Positions 52,124-62,192 are shown, numbered from the stretch's first letter. The stretch is 64,000 bases of DNA from an uncultured Porphyromonadaceae bacterium (GCA_900544305.1 UQUV01000010.1:1-64000), one strand, 5' to 3'. Notes: generated from the letters alone by a model not told the origin. A program made the numbers and translations.

Positions 52124-52638
52124 CACTCTATAATTATAATTCTATCCCTCACAATGACCATCTCGCCGGCCAATGAAGGAAACTTGGTTTTCAAATCCTC
52201 CAATGCTATTTCAGCTTCCTCACGTGTCAAATAATTACCCACACGCAAACGCCAATACGGCGCCTTATAGGCCATATAGGTGCCAATCAAAGGATAAATC
52301 CCTGAAATTTCACCTGCAATCTGCTCTGCACGCTGTTTTGCCAAACGCTGACGATTGTCGGAATATACCTGTATTCTGTAGCCCGTACGATGGACAACGG
52401 TCGTACCCACTCCCACTTCCGGAGTTTCAACATTTGTACCCGTAGTATCACGAACCAACATTTCATTTAATTTTGCAGACTGATAAATCTGTACATTCCC
52501 ATTGGAACGCACTCGAATCGAATCCACAATTGACCGCACAACGTCCTTTTCGTCATCCGGCAATACATTTTCGCCCGACATTGCCGAACATCCCAGCAAT
52601 GCGGAACAACATAATATGACAATTTTCCGAAAATCCAT
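52123..52638 (-). CDS. SPOR-domain lipoprotein
   Basis: The 171-residue protein starts at the ATG 52636-52638, giving a short signal peptide with lipobox ALLGC. The C-terminal SPOR domain (about 90-171) has YRIQVYSDNRQRLAKQRAEQ and WRLRVGNYLTREEA, a fold that binds denuded septal peptidoglycan. It may localise to the division site. A terminator stands directly before its start codon. The overlap with folE is one base, so the pair is co-translated, though no functional link is obvious. Confidence 0.9.
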   Translation of the reverse strand: MDFRKIVILCCSALLGCSAMSGENVLPDDEKDVVRSIVDSIRVRSNGNVQIYQSAKLNEMLVRDTTGTNVETPEVGVGTTVVHRTGYRIQVYSDNRQRLAKQRAEQIAGEISGIYPLIGTYMAYKAPYWRLRVGNYLTREEAEIALEDLKTKFPSLAGEMVIVRDRIIIIE

Positions 52639-52644
52639 ATTATA

Positions 52645-52698
52645 TAAATAAAATAGGCTACAAAAATAATGATTTTTATTCATTTTTCGTAGCCTATT
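52645..52698 (-). terminator. Terminator after tpiA, touching the SPOR gene start
   Basis: A 10-bp stem (52652-52661 with 52689-52698), with further A/T pairing inside, is followed on the minus strand by TTTTATTTATATAAT and then the SPOR start codon. Confidence 0.7.
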
Positions 52699-52719
52699 AT
52701 AAATTATGTGATGCTAAAA

Positions 52720-53475
52720 TTAGAATGCATCAACGATGCCCATGAATGATTCAGCTTCCAAAGCTGCACCACCGATCAAGCCACCGTCAACGTTCGGTTT
52801 AGCGAAAAGTTCTTTTGCATTTGAAGGCTTGCAGCTACCGCCATAAAGGATAGAAGTGTTGTTTGCAACTTCTTCACCATATTTTGCAGCAATTGTAGCA
52901 CGGATGAATGCGTGGATTTCTTCAGCCTGGTCAGCAGTAGCAGTCTTGCCAGTACCGATAGCCCAAACCGGTTCGTAAGCCAATACGATTTTGCCGAAAT
53001 CTTCAGCAGAAAGGCCGAACAATGAATCTTCAACCTGAGCCTTAACTACATCAAAATATGTTCCGTTTTCTCTTTCTTCAAGAACTTCACCAATACAGAA
53101 AATAGGAGTCAAGCCATTAGCCAATGCCAATGCAACTTTTTCCTTCAAGATTTCTGCTGTTTCGTGATAGTATTGACGACGTTCTGAGTGACCAAGAATT
53201 ACATATTTTGCACCTGTAGAAGCAACCATAGCAGCTGAAACTTCACCAGTATAGGCACCCTTTACCTTGTCTGCACAGTTTTCTGCGCTCAAGCCCAACT
53301 TAGTTGAGTCGATAACAGCATTAACAGATGCCAAGTGAGTGAAAGGAACACCGATAATTACATCGCAGTTCGGAGTGCGAGTTTTCAATGCTTCGTTTAC
53401 TTCTTTAGCCAACTTTACGCCTTCTTCAAGCGTAGTGTTCATTTTCCAGTTACCTGCAACAATATTCTTTCTCAT
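52720..53475 (-). CDS. tpiA: Triosephosphate isomerase
   Basis: TpiA interconverts dihydroxyacetone phosphate and glyceraldehyde 3-phosphate in glycolysis. The 251 residues contain NWKMN (Lys12 region), the electrophilic His in GHSERR, the catalytic Glu in AYEPVWAIGTGKTA (near 168) and the phosphate loop YGGSCKPSN near 212. Complete and of usual length. It lies 30 bases after the membrane protein gene. Confidence 0.99.
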   Translation of the reverse strand: MRKNIVAGNWKMNTTLEEGVKLAKEVNEALKTRTPNCDVIIGVPFTHLASVNAVIDSTKLGLSAENCADKVKGAYTGEVSAAMVASTGAKYVILGHSERRQYYHETAEILKEKVALALANGLTPIFCIGEVLEERENGTYFDVVKAQVEDSLFGLSAEDFGKIVLAYEPVWAIGTGKTATADQAEEIHAFIRATIAAKYGEEVANNTSILYGGSCKPSNAKELFAKPNVDGGLIGGAALEAESFMGIVDAF

Positions 53476-53505
53476 TGTTATGAAAATTAATGTTATTGAT
53501 TGAAT

Positions 53506-54828
53506 TTATTTCTTCTGCAAATTTACGGTTTTATTTTGATTCCGCCGCATTCGTATACTAAATTTAATAACCAGGCCCAGACGATTTATCAGCAGGAGCA
53601 ACACCCCTAATATTCCAAGAGTAACCGTCAGCACCAGCGTAACCCTTCCGCGGTCAGCCAATGACACCTCCCCATCATCGAACGACATGTCGAAAAGTTC
53701 AGGAAGTTCATCGGATTCAATGCTGTCCAGTGTCGATTTCCAAACGATTCTTCCGTCTATGACACGCACAATGGCCGGATTTCCTCGAGCAATTGTCTTC
53801 AGCATGGAATCATCCATAGTAAATATCGGATAATCGGCAAATGCAAATTCCTTCCATTGTGCAATTTCGTCTTCAGAGCCGCTCGTAAGACACACCAGCG
53901 ACACACCCGATTCCGAAGCGAACTCATTCATGTCATTTAGGCGGAACGTCGTTGCCACATCTATCCCTGAAATATTCGGAATCAAGACAAGGACAACATC
54001 TCCTTCACGAGGCAAAACTTCAGCCGTCACCTCGACATCTCCATCATAAATGGCAATCGGCTCCACATGCTGAGCCCGAGGTTGCACCGCCGGCTTGGCG
54101 ATTGGCTTTCTGTCAACAAAATTCCAACTGTCGTCAGGCAGGCTGTCCAGCATAAATTCGCGTTGCACCCCATCCTTTTCATAGATAAACACAAAATCGT
54201 CCTCTCCACTATCCACATTGGAAGCGATAATTTCTGTTCCGATTTTATAGGGACGAAAATCAATGAGTGGCTGCACATAATATCCCCAATAAATGATTAT
54301 CAGCAAATAGACAGCAGGAAAAACGACGGTCATCCATTGCACCGCCGGACCATACAAACTGCGGACTCTCTTGTTGTTGTCCAACAAAAACACCAAGCCG
54401 GCAGTCAACACAACATTTTTCCAGAAAGTTGTCTGATTCGACAGCACCAGAGCATCGCCAAAACACCCGCAATCGGCAACAGGATTTGCCACCCATACGT
54501 AAAACGTCAACGGCAGCATAAACACCATTGTCAGCAAACCAAGAATGACAGCTGTTCTGCGAAAAGAGCCAATCAACAGCAAGATACCCAATACAAACTC
54601 AAACAACGGAACAAAACCCGCCGCCAAGCCTGCAAAAGGTCTGGCCCAATCCCAACCGAAAGCAGTAAGGTAATCCCCTATCTTATAATAGAAGCCCCAA
54701 AGGTCAACTCCTTTAACAAATCCGGAGAATATAAACGTACCGCCAACGACAAGCCGGCAAAGCAGTACCAACAAACTCCGCCATGTCAACAACGACTTGA
54801 ACTTTGCGCTCCAGCCGTTACTCTCCAT
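53506..54828 (-). CDS. DoxX/MauE-type membrane protein (BT_3928-like)
   Basis: The 440 residues start with a DoxX/MauE-like block of four or five membrane helices (about 12-190, with RLVVGGTFIFSGFVKGVDLWG) and a central VADCGCFGDALV motif whose paired cysteines are typical of redox-linked members. A soluble thioredoxin-like part (about 200-390) has EGDVVLVLIPNISGID but no visible CxxC. One more membrane helix lies at about 402-422. Families like this supply or sense electrons for periplasmic disulfide chemistry; the role here is inferred. The ATG at 54826-54828 overlaps the DUF1599 gene by 11 bases. Confidence 0.85.
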   Translation of the reverse strand: MESNGWSAKFKSLLTWRSLLVLLCRLVVGGTFIFSGFVKGVDLWGFYYKIGDYLTAFGWDWARPFAGLAAGFVPLFEFVLGILLLIGSFRRTAVILGLLTMVFMLPLTFYVWVANPVADCGCFGDALVLSNQTTFWKNVVLTAGLVFLLDNNKRVRSLYGPAVQWMTVVFPAVYLLIIIYWGYYVQPLIDFRPYKIGTEIIASNVDSGEDDFVFIYEKDGVQREFMLDSLPDDSWNFVDRKPIAKPAVQPRAQHVEPIAIYDGDVEVTAEVLPREGDVVLVLIPNISGIDVATTFRLNDMNEFASESGVSLVCLTSGSEDEIAQWKEFAFADYPIFTMDDSMLKTIARGNPAIVRVIDGRIVWKSTLDSIESDELPELFDMSFDDGEVSLADRGRVTLVLTVTLGILGVLLLLINRLGLVIKFSIRMRRNQNKTVNLQKK

Positions 54829-55369
54829 ATTCAAGTTTTATCAAGGCAAACAAAGAGTAGTTTATCATGTCCATATAGTTGGCATCGATACCTTCAGAAA
54901 TCAGAGTACATCCCTGATTTCGCTCTATCTGCTTGGTACGGAACAGTTTTGTCAGAATCAAATCCGTGTATGAGCTGATGCGCATCAGTCGCCAAGCTTC
55001 GTCATAGTCATGATTCTTGGCAAGCATCAAAGTCTTTGTACTCTCCATATGCTTGTCGTACAAGGCCACCGCTTCCTCTACCGGCATTTCCCCTGAATCA
55101 CTATACCCCAGCTCCAGTTGAATCAGTCCGATAATTCCATAATTGACAATTGCTATAAACTCCGGACGAATTCCTTCGCCAACCATTGAGCAGCCTTTCG
55201 TTTCCAACGAGCGGATACGGGTTGCCTTAATGAACAACTGGTCGGTGATAGATTCCGGACGCATAATACGCCATGACGCACCGTAGTCCTGCAGTTTCTT
55301 CACAAAAATGTCGCGGCAAATCGCAATTACTGAATCAAATTGGCTGTTTGTATCATTTTGTTTTTCCAT
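54818..55369 (-). CDS. DUF1599 protein
   Basis: The 183 residues match the DUF1599 family (nucleotide-modification-associated type). Two similar halves are visible: KLQDYGASWRIMRPESITDQLFIKATRIRS-like (about 22-55) and NHDYDEAWRLMRISSYTDLILTKLFRTKQI-like (about 117-147), each followed by a G-C-S/T-M/L turn. This internal repeat suggests a duplicated helical domain. No signal or membrane part. It is the first gene of the five-gene run to folE. Confidence 0.88.
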   Translation of the reverse strand: MEKQNDTNSQFDSVIAICRDIFVKKLQDYGASWRIMRPESITDQLFIKATRIRSLETKGCSMVGEGIRPEFIAIVNYGIIGLIQLELGYSDSGEMPVEEAVALYDKHMESTKTLMLAKNHDYDEAWRLMRISSYTDLILTKLFRTKQIERNQGCTLISEGIDANYMDMINYSLFALIKLEYGE

Positions 55370-55452
55370 ATACCTTCACTTTTCATTTCTTGCAAAGTTA
55401 ATACAATGACTTAGCTTTTAAAACAGTCACATCATTTTTTATAATTGAAAGA

Positions 55453-55495
55453 CAATAAAAAATGGAGTCTTGGGAATAACCAAAGCTCCATTTTT
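55453..55495 (-). terminator. Terminator of the dnaE-trxA unit
   Basis: A 10-bp stem (55458-55467 with 55486-55495) with inner TTGG/CCAA pairing; minus-strand T tract TTTTTATT. Confidence 0.8.
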
Positions 55496-55519
55496 CACTT
55501 GTTTTTTGTAACGACTTTT

Positions 55520-55834
55520 TTATTTGAGTTTCTCAATCTTTTCAGCCAACTGTGCTTTTGTTGCTGTCCCAACGTGACGGTCTACCACTTCGCCATTTTT
55601 CAAGAACACAAGTGTCGGTATATTGCGGATTGAGAATTTATCACACGGATCAGAACATTCATCGACATTACACTTGTAAATATCAACCACGCCTTCGTAT
55701 TCTGTAGCCAATTCATCTACAATCGGTGAAATCTTCTTGCAAGGACCACACCATTCTGCCCAAAAATCAATAACAACTGGAGTACCTGCACTTATTACCG
55801 ACTCAAAATTGTCGTCAGTTAATTCTTTTGCCAT
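55520..55834 (-). CDS. trxA: Thioredoxin
   Basis: A 104-residue thioredoxin with the active site WAEWCGPCKK near residues 26-35, the conserved cis-Pro in RNIPTLVF and the GEVVDRHVG end. It reduces disulfides in cytoplasmic proteins such as ribonucleotide reductase. An additional pair of cysteines (CNVDECSDPC) lies in the middle, which is more than in E. coli TrxA. The 69-base gap after dnaE shows no clear terminator, so both may share a transcript. Confidence 0.97.
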   Translation of the reverse strand: MAKELTDDNFESVISAGTPVVIDFWAEWCGPCKKISPIVDELATEYEGVVDIYKCNVDECSDPCDKFSIRNIPTLVFLKNGEVVDRHVGTATKAQLAEKIEKLK

Positions 55835-55903
55835 TTCTATTTGTTTTTATTGTATTAAAATATGCCACAAAGATAGGACTATTTTTAATATTTCACCATG
55901 ATT

Positions 55904-58900
55904 TTATTTTTTAATTTCATAGTCGACTCCTATCTCTTCCAATTCCAAAAGCAACTCTTTGTTCAGCAGGATTTTCTCGTCAGAAGCCATCAATATCGAC
56001 TTCTTTTCCCGAGGATTCTCTATGTTTACATACAAATCCGACATAGGTTTCTGCTCTGGGTCGATATAACGGTCCAGCAATGACTGCAAAGAAGTATTCT
56101 CCATATCCGTCTCCGAGATATTCAGCTGAATACCTTTCACCACATCTCCTTTCTTCGACTCCATCAGCTGGATTCCTTTGACATACATCCGCAGACTGTC
56201 GTTAAAGCGTGACTGACGATAGCCAATCGTCACCATAATAATATTTCCCACAACAGCATATCGCATAAAGTCAACGAAATCCTGACCGAAAAGACGTATT
56301 TCAGCTGAGCCTGTATAGTCTTCAATCTTTACAATACCGAACTGGCTGTTGGTTTTTGCAGATGTCAGCGTTTTTGCTTCTACCACAAGACCGCCAAGCA
56401 CATATTCCGTATCCGCCGACTGTGGCAAGGATGAATTATAATCTTTTGCATGCAAGTTGCATCCGTATTCCACTTCAATGTAATAAGAATCCAACGGGTG
56501 TGCTGACAAGTACATTCCCACCAAATCCTTTTCCCAGTTCAAACGTACGATATCGGCTTTTTTCGGACGACGCGGAGGTTCCGGCTTGGCCGTTTCAATC
56601 ACTTCCGTATCTCCAAAAAGAGACGATACAGAATTAGCCTTGTTCAACTGATACATCTGACCATATTTGATAAGCAGCTCGTCAAATGCAACAGAATTAT
56701 CTTCAGCCTTTCCAAAATCCTCGCGGGACACATTCGGGAAACAGTCAAAAGCACCGGCCAGTGCCAAATTTTCCAACACTTTTCTGTTGCAAGTGCTTAA
56801 GTTCACACGCTCTACCAAATCGTATATTGAGGTATATTCTCCGTGAGCCTCACGTTCTTCCAGGATTGACTGCACAGCATTACCTCCGACACCTTTAATA
56901 GCTGCCAGACCAAAACGAATCTCACCCGCCTTGTTTACACTAAACTTCGCACGACTTTCGTTGATATCCGGACCTTTTACCGGTATCTTCATCGCCTTGC
57001 ATTCATCCATAAACTTGCTCAATTTGGTAATATCGTTCAAGTTACGGCTCAATACGGCCGCCATATATTCCGCAGGATAGTTTGCCTTGAGATATGCGGT
57101 CTGGAATGCCACCCAACTGTAGCAGGTAGCGTGACTCTTATTGAAGGCATAAGATGCAAACTTTTCCCAGTCTGCCCAAATCTTTTCCAACACCTTCTCG
57201 TCGTAGCCATTCGACTTTCCGCCATTAATGAACAGAGGCTTCAATTCTGCCAGCTTGTCGGCAAGTTTCTTACCCATCGCCTTACGCAAACCGTCGGACT
57301 GACCACGCGTAAAATTGGCAAGCAAACGCGAAAGCAACATAACCTGCTCTTGGTAAACAGTAATACCGTAAGTATCCTTCAAATACTTTTCCATGATTGG
57401 AATATCGTATTCAATAGGCTCCACTCCATGCTTACGCGCAATGAACTGCGGAATATATTCCATTGGCCCCGGACGATACAGGGCATTCATGGCAATCAAA
57501 TCCTCAAATGTGGATGGCTGCAGTTCACGCAGATATTTTTGCATACCGGCCGATTCGAACTGGAATGTACCGGTAGTTCTTCCTTCACAATAAAGCTGAT
57601 ATGTTTTCGGGTCGTCGATAGGTACATTGTCAATATCAACTACCTCGCCTGTCCGTTCCTTGATATTGTCAAGAGCTTCCTTGATGATGGAAAGCGTCTT
57701 CAATCCCAAGAAGTCCATCTTAATCAAACCAGTAGACTCAATCACCGAACCTTCATACTGAGTAACGAGCACCTTCTCGCCGTCCTTATCGGTTGCAGTT
57801 GCGACCGGCACCCAGTCAGTAATGTCATCACGACCAATGATCACACCACAAGCATGCACACCCGTATTACGCACGTTTCCTTCAAGAGCCAACGCATACT
57901 TCAAAGTTTCACGTACATCGTGAGAGCCGTAATTCAATTCGTTCTGCAATTCAGGCACCAGCTCATAGCAGTTCTTCAAATTAATCTTCGGCGATTTTCC
58001 GTCAACTTCCGGCAGACGGTCGGGAATCATTTTCGTAAGACGGTCACTTTCAGCAAGCGGCAAACGTGTCACACGTGCCACATCCTTAATGGCCGACTTT
58101 GCCGCCATCGTACCGTATGTAATGATATGCGCCACTTTTTCCGCTCCATATTTTGCCGTCACGTAGCGCAATACATCGGCACGGCCGTCATCATCAAAGT
58201 CAATATCAATATCAGGCAACGAAATACGGTCCGGGTTCAAGAAACGCTCAAACAGCAAATCGTATTTAATCGGGTCAATCTGAGTAATACCCAAACAATA
58301 GGCAACGGCGGAACCTGCGGCAGAACCACGGCCCGGTCCAACGGACACCCCTATTCTTCTTGCAGCAGCAATAAAGTCCTGCACAATCAGGAAGTAGCCC
58401 GGGAAACCCATATTTTTGATAGTGTCCAATTCAAAGTCAAGACGTTCAGTCTGTTCGGCTGTCAGCGAGTCGCCCCAACGTTTTTTCGCACCTTCATATA
58501 CAAGATAACGAAGGTATTCATTGTTGTCATTGAAACCTTCGGGCAGCGGGAAATTCGGAAGAATCGGGTCGTGATTGATGGAGTACCGTTCCACCTTACT
58601 CAACACTTCCACCGTATTGTCAAGCGACTCGGGAATGTCGGCAAAAAGTTCGTTCATTTCTGCCTGAGTCTTCATCCACTCCTGCTTACTGTATGTCATG
58701 CGGTTTTCATCATCGAGAAAAGTACCTGTCGACACACAAATCAGACGGTCATGAGCTTCTGCATCACTCTCATTGACAAAATGCACGTCGTTTGTACATA
58801 CAAGCTTGATATTATGCTTGTGTGCAAATTCTACCAACACGGCATTCACTTTCTGCTGTTCCGGGTAAACACTGTGATTGGCATTCGGAACAGTGGCTTT

Positions 58901-59554
58901 ATGGCGCTGGAGTTCCAGATAGTAGTCTTCACCAAAAACTTCTTTAAACCATAAGACGGAAGCCTCTGCCTCTTCAATACGGTCCTGCATAATCAGGCGT
59001 GGAATCTCGCCACCCAAACAGGCAGAGCAGACAATCAACCCCTCATGATGAAGTTTCAACTGTTCCTTATCTGTTCGCGGGTGATAATAATAACCGTCTG
59101 TCCAGGCTTTAGAAACCAGTTTAATCAGATTATGATATCCCTTTTCATTTTTTGCCAATACAACCAAGTGGCGACCCGTATCTTTTTTCGACTCACGGTC
59201 CGTCATCAATTTATCGGCCACATACATTTCACAACCAAAAATAGGAACGAATATCTTCTTTTGGGCAGCTTCCAATTCTGCTTCAGCAGAAGCTACCGCC
59301 GCCTCGTCAACCGTTTCGGCCGACTTCAGCTCATCTATCTGTTTCTTGAGATTTTTTATCAGCTTGTCCGTATCCCCGTTCTTTTTCTTCACATAGTCAA
59401 AGAACTCCTTGATACCGAACATATTACCATGATCAGTCAAGGCAAGCCCCGGCATACCGTCAGCTATAGCCTTATCAACCAACGATTTAATGGCAGCTTG
59501 TCCGTCAAGTACCGAATATTGGGAGTGAACATGTAAATGTACAAATGGATGCAT
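55904..59554 (-). CDS. dnaE: DNA polymerase III alpha subunit
   Basis: The main replicative polymerase subunit. The 1216 residues contain the N-terminal PHP domain (about 1-290, FVHLHVHSQYSVLDG at the start), the catalytic core (about 310-700) with GPGRGSAAGS and PDIDIDFDDDGR, the fingers (about 700-830), a helix-hairpin-helix region (about 900-970) and a C-terminal OB domain (about 1040-1130). A stretch rich in Glu, Ala and Lys (about 58-98) interrupts the PHP domain; similar insertions occur in other Bacteroidales. All catalytic motifs are intact. It is upstream of trxA. Confidence 0.98.
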   Translation of the reverse strand: MHPFVHLHVHSQYSVLDGQAAIKSLVDKAIADGMPGLALTDHGNMFGIKEFFDYVKKKNGDTDKLIKNLKKQIDELKSAETVDEAAVASAEAELEAAQKKIFVPIFGCEMYVADKLMTDRESKKDTGRHLVVLAKNEKGYHNLIKLVSKAWTDGYYYHPRTDKEQLKLHHEGLIVCSACLGGEIPRLIMQDRIEEAEASVLWFKEVFGEDYYLELQRHKATVPNANHSVYPEQQKVNAVLVEFAHKHNIKLVCTNDVHFVNESDAEAHDRLICVSTGTFLDDENRMTYSKQEWMKTQAEMNELFADIPESLDNTVEVLSKVERYSINHDPILPNFPLPEGFNDNNEYLRYLVYEGAKKRWGDSLTAEQTERLDFELDTIKNMGFPGYFLIVQDFIAAARRIGVSVGPGRGSAAGSAVAYCLGITQIDPIKYDLLFERFLNPDRISLPDIDIDFDDDGRADVLRYVTAKYGAEKVAHIITYGTMAAKSAIKDVARVTRLPLAESDRLTKMIPDRLPEVDGKSPKINLKNCYELVPELQNELNYGSHDVRETLKYALALEGNVRNTGVHACGVIIGRDDITDWVPVATATDKDGEKVLVTQYEGSVIESTGLIKMDFLGLKTLSIIKEALDNIKERTGEVVDIDNVPIDDPKTYQLYCEGRTTGTFQFESAGMQKYLRELQPSTFEDLIAMNALYRPGPMEYIPQFIARKHGVEPIEYDIPIMEKYLKDTYGITVYQEQVMLLSRLLANFTRGQSDGLRKAMGKKLADKLAELKPLFINGGKSNGYDEKVLEKIWADWEKFASYAFNKSHATCYSWVAFQTAYLKANYPAEYMAAVLSRNLNDITKLSKFMDECKAMKIPVKGPDINESRAKFSVNKAGEIRFGLAAIKGVGGNAVQSILEEREAHGEYTSIYDLVERVNLSTCNRKVLENLALAGAFDCFPNVSREDFGKAEDNSVAFDELLIKYGQMYQLNKANSVSSLFGDTEVIETAKPEPPRRPKKADIVRLNWEKDLVGMYLSAHPLDSYYIEVEYGCNLHAKDYNSSLPQSADTEYVLGGLVVEAKTLTSAKTNSQFGIVKIEDYTGSAEIRLFGQDFVDFMRYAVVGNIIMVTIGYRQSRFNDSLRMYVKGIQLMESKKGDVVKGIQLNISETDMENTSLQSLLDRYIDPEQKPMSDLYVNIENPREKKSILMASDEKILLNKELLLELEEIGVDYEIKK

Positions 59555-59692
59555 AATCTATATTTCTGTTTTGGACTTGTAAAATTAATCAAAGCATTTC
59601 ATTCCATAAAAACAAGCAATGGATTATACCAAAATTTAACATTTTCAGCATCGCCCCTCTCCACAATTTTCCGATTATTGAAATAGTTTTTG

Positions 59693-59700
59693 TAGTTTTG
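59693..59700 (+). promoter_or_regulatory. -7 element of mutS2
   Basis: TAGTTTTG matches TAnnTTTG on the plus strand, 30 bases before the mutS2 start. A weak TTTC at 59668-59671 could be the -33 box. Confidence 0.45.
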
Positions 59701-59729
59701 CACCATAATTACATGTAATATCAAAAATC

Positions 59730-62192
59730 GTGATTTATCCACAATCTTTAGAATCAAAAATAGGTTTCGACGGAGTTAGAACCATCATCGAAAATCTTTG
59801 CAACAACAGTTTGAGCAAAGACAAATGCAAAGAAATGAATTTCTCTTCCGATTTCGGACAAGTTCTCACCCAGCTCCAACAAACCAACGAATATCTCACC
59901 ATTCTCAACACCGGGGAAGATTTTCCAAACGGAAACATTTATGACCTTCGGGAAGAACTGGGGCGCGTACGTATCATTGGAGCATATCTGACGGAAACAG
60001 AATTGTTCCAATTGGGACAAACGCTCTCAGCGGCTGCCGACATTTGTGCATTTTTCACTGAGGAACGCAGCAACAAATTCCCCCAACTGAAAAAAATAGC
60101 GGACGAAGTGACTACGTTCCCTGAAATACTCCGCATCATAACTTCTGCCATCGACAAGTTCGGCAACATGAAAGACAATGCCTCTCCAACACTCATGGAA
60201 CTGAAACGGTCACTACAAATGACCGCAAGCAGTGTCAACGGTATGATGCAACGCATTATGTCACAATGCAAACAGGAAGGTTTCTTGGAAAAAGACTCAT
60301 CACCCGTAGTGCGCGACGGCCGTCTCGTCATTCCCGTATCCCCTATGCACAAACGGAAAATCAAAGGTATTGTCCACGACGAATCCGCGACAGGTAAAAC
60401 TATCTTTATCGAGCCGGCAGAAATCGTCGAAGCCAACAACCGCATTCGAGAACTCGAAGCCGATATTCGTCGCGAGATCATTAGAATCCTTACAGAAATA
60501 ACTGACAAAATACGCCCGTCATTAGGCGACTTGTTCGCACTCTATAAAATCATCGGAATTTTCGATTTCATTCGTGCAAAGGCTTCCTTTGCACAGGAAA
60601 TCAACGCCACACTGCCTCACGTTTCGGAAACGCAGGAAATCGAATGGTACAACGCCATACATCCGATGCTTTTCGTTACACTGAAAAAGCTGAATAAGGA
60701 AGTCGTGCCACTGACCATAAAGTTAGACAAAGAAAATCATATTCTTCTGATTTCCGGTCCAAATGCCGGAGGTAAATCCGTTTGTTTGAAAACAGTCGGC
60801 ATTGTCCAATACATGCTACAATGCGGCATCCTTCCTCCTGTATACAGCAATTCACATTTCGGAATTTTCGAAAATCTGTTCATTGATATTGGCGACGAAC
60901 AATCTATCGAAAACGAATTGAGCACATACAGTTCCCACCTTTCCAACATGAAATTTTTCATGCAGAAAGGCAATGCAAAATCATTGATTCTTATCGATGA
61001 ATTCGGAGGCGGAACAGAACCGCAAATAGGCGGTGCGATTGCACAGGCAATACTGCACAAACTGAACGATGCCGGAATTTTCGGTGTCATCACCACACAC
61101 TACCAGAACCTGAAAAATTTTGCCAACGACACGTCGGGCATTGTCAATGGTGCCATGCTCTACGACCGCCATCTGATGAAACCGCTGTTCCAACTTTCTG
61201 TCGGAAACCCCGGAAGCTCATTCGCAGTAGAAATTGCCCGAAAAATCGGTATCCCCGCCGATGTAATTGACGAAGCGGAATCTATTGTCGGTTCCGACTA
61301 CATCAATATGGACAAATACCTTCTTGATATTGCCCGCGACAGAAAATACTGGGAGAACAAACGTCAGGACATCCGAATCGAGCGGAAGAAACTTGAAAAT
61401 CTCGTTGCGCGATACGAGAGCGACATTGAGCGGCTGAAACTCGAACGGCATCAAATTCTTAAAGAAGCCAAAAGCGAAGCAAAGGAAATCATCGCCAGCA
61501 GCAACGCGTCCATCGAAAACGCCATTCATGAAATCAAAAAGGCTCAGGCAGAAAAAGAACGCACAAAAGAAATTCGGAAACAGATTGAAGAACTTAAATC
61601 CCGTCTTGCCAACGATGAAACCGACAGCGAATCATCCGCCAAACTGGATGAACTTTCCGCTAAAATCCGGAAAAAGAAGCACAAGCACGAAAAGCCCGTT
61701 GCCGCACAACCACAAACAGAGGAAAAGCCTCTCGCCGTGGGCGACAGCGTCACTATCGACGGAAGCAGTTCTGTAGGTGAAATCATTGAAATCAACGGAA
61801 AGAATGCCATTGTCACATTCGGCATCTTCAAATCAACGGTGCAACTGTCTAAACTGAAACGAACTCTGCGTAAAGCCACATCTACAGCGGCAAAAGATTC
61901 GTTCATTTCTTCGTCGACCACCGATGAGATGAGAAACAAACAGCTTAATTTCAAACAGGACATTGACGTAAGAGGAATGAGAGCCGACGAAGCTATCCAA
62001 GCTGTTTCTTACTTTATTGATGATGCAACTCAATGCAACATCAAGCAAGTCAGAATCCTGCACGGAACCGGCTATGGAATTTTACGCCAACGTATCCGTG
62101 AATACCTCAACACTGTTCCCAGCATTAAATCGTTTAAGGATGAACACGTTCAATTCGGCGGTGCAGGCATAACCGTTGTCACTCTTTATTAA
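59730..62192 (+). CDS. mutS2: MutS2 endonuclease / recombination suppressor
   Basis: A MutS-family ATPase with a nuclease tail, which in other bacteria suppresses homologous recombination or rescues collided ribosomes. The 820 residues have the core clamp helices (about 1-310), ATPase motifs ISGPNAGGKSV (Walker A, near residue 348) and LILIDEFGGGTEP (Walker B, near 421), a long coiled coil (about 520-640) and the C-terminal Smr domain (about 745-820) with DVRGMRADEA and ILHGTGYG. The start is a GTG at 59730, giving the family N-terminus MIYPQSLESKIGFD; no ATG fits. Complete. Confidence 0.95.
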   Translation: MIYPQSLESKIGFDGVRTIIENLCNNSLSKDKCKEMNFSSDFGQVLTQLQQTNEYLTILNTGEDFPNGNIYDLREELGRVRIIGAYLTETELFQLGQTLSAAADICAFFTEERSNKFPQLKKIADEVTTFPEILRIITSAIDKFGNMKDNASPTLMELKRSLQMTASSVNGMMQRIMSQCKQEGFLEKDSSPVVRDGRLVIPVSPMHKRKIKGIVHDESATGKTIFIEPAEIVEANNRIRELEADIRREIIRILTEITDKIRPSLGDLFALYKIIGIFDFIRAKASFAQEINATLPHVSETQEIEWYNAIHPMLFVTLKKLNKEVVPLTIKLDKENHILLISGPNAGGKSVCLKTVGIVQYMLQCGILPPVYSNSHFGIFENLFIDIGDEQSIENELSTYSSHLSNMKFFMQKGNAKSLILIDEFGGGTEPQIGGAIAQAILHKLNDAGIFGVITTHYQNLKNFANDTSGIVNGAMLYDRHLMKPLFQLSVGNPGSSFAVEIARKIGIPADVIDEAESIVGSDYINMDKYLLDIARDRKYWENKRQDIRIERKKLENLVARYESDIERLKLERHQILKEAKSEAKEIIASSNASIENAIHEIKKAQAEKERTKEIRKQIEELKSRLANDETDSESSAKLDELSAKIRKKKHKHEKPVAAQPQTEEKPLAVGDSVTIDGSSSVGEIIEINGKNAIVTFGIFKSTVQLSKLKRTLRKATSTAAKDSFISSSTTDEMRNKQLNFKQDIDVRGMRADEAIQAVSYFIDDATQCNIKQVRILHGTGYGILRQRIREYLNTVPSIKSFKDEHVQFGGAGITVVTLY

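Noticed and set aside
54067..54978. A 303-codon open frame on the plus strand
   Set aside because: Antisense to the DoxX/MauE-type gene and DUF1599; His/Gln/Lys-rich low-quality translation.
57131..58954. A 607-codon open frame on the plus strand
   Set aside because: It lies wholly antisense to dnaE, has odd composition (many His, Arg, Cys, Gln) and no recognisable domain. Such frames arise from codon bias of the real gene.
59735..59743. Perfect DnaA box TTATCCACA at the mutS2 start
   Set aside because: A single copy inside coding sequence without a cluster is expected by chance and does not indicate an origin.
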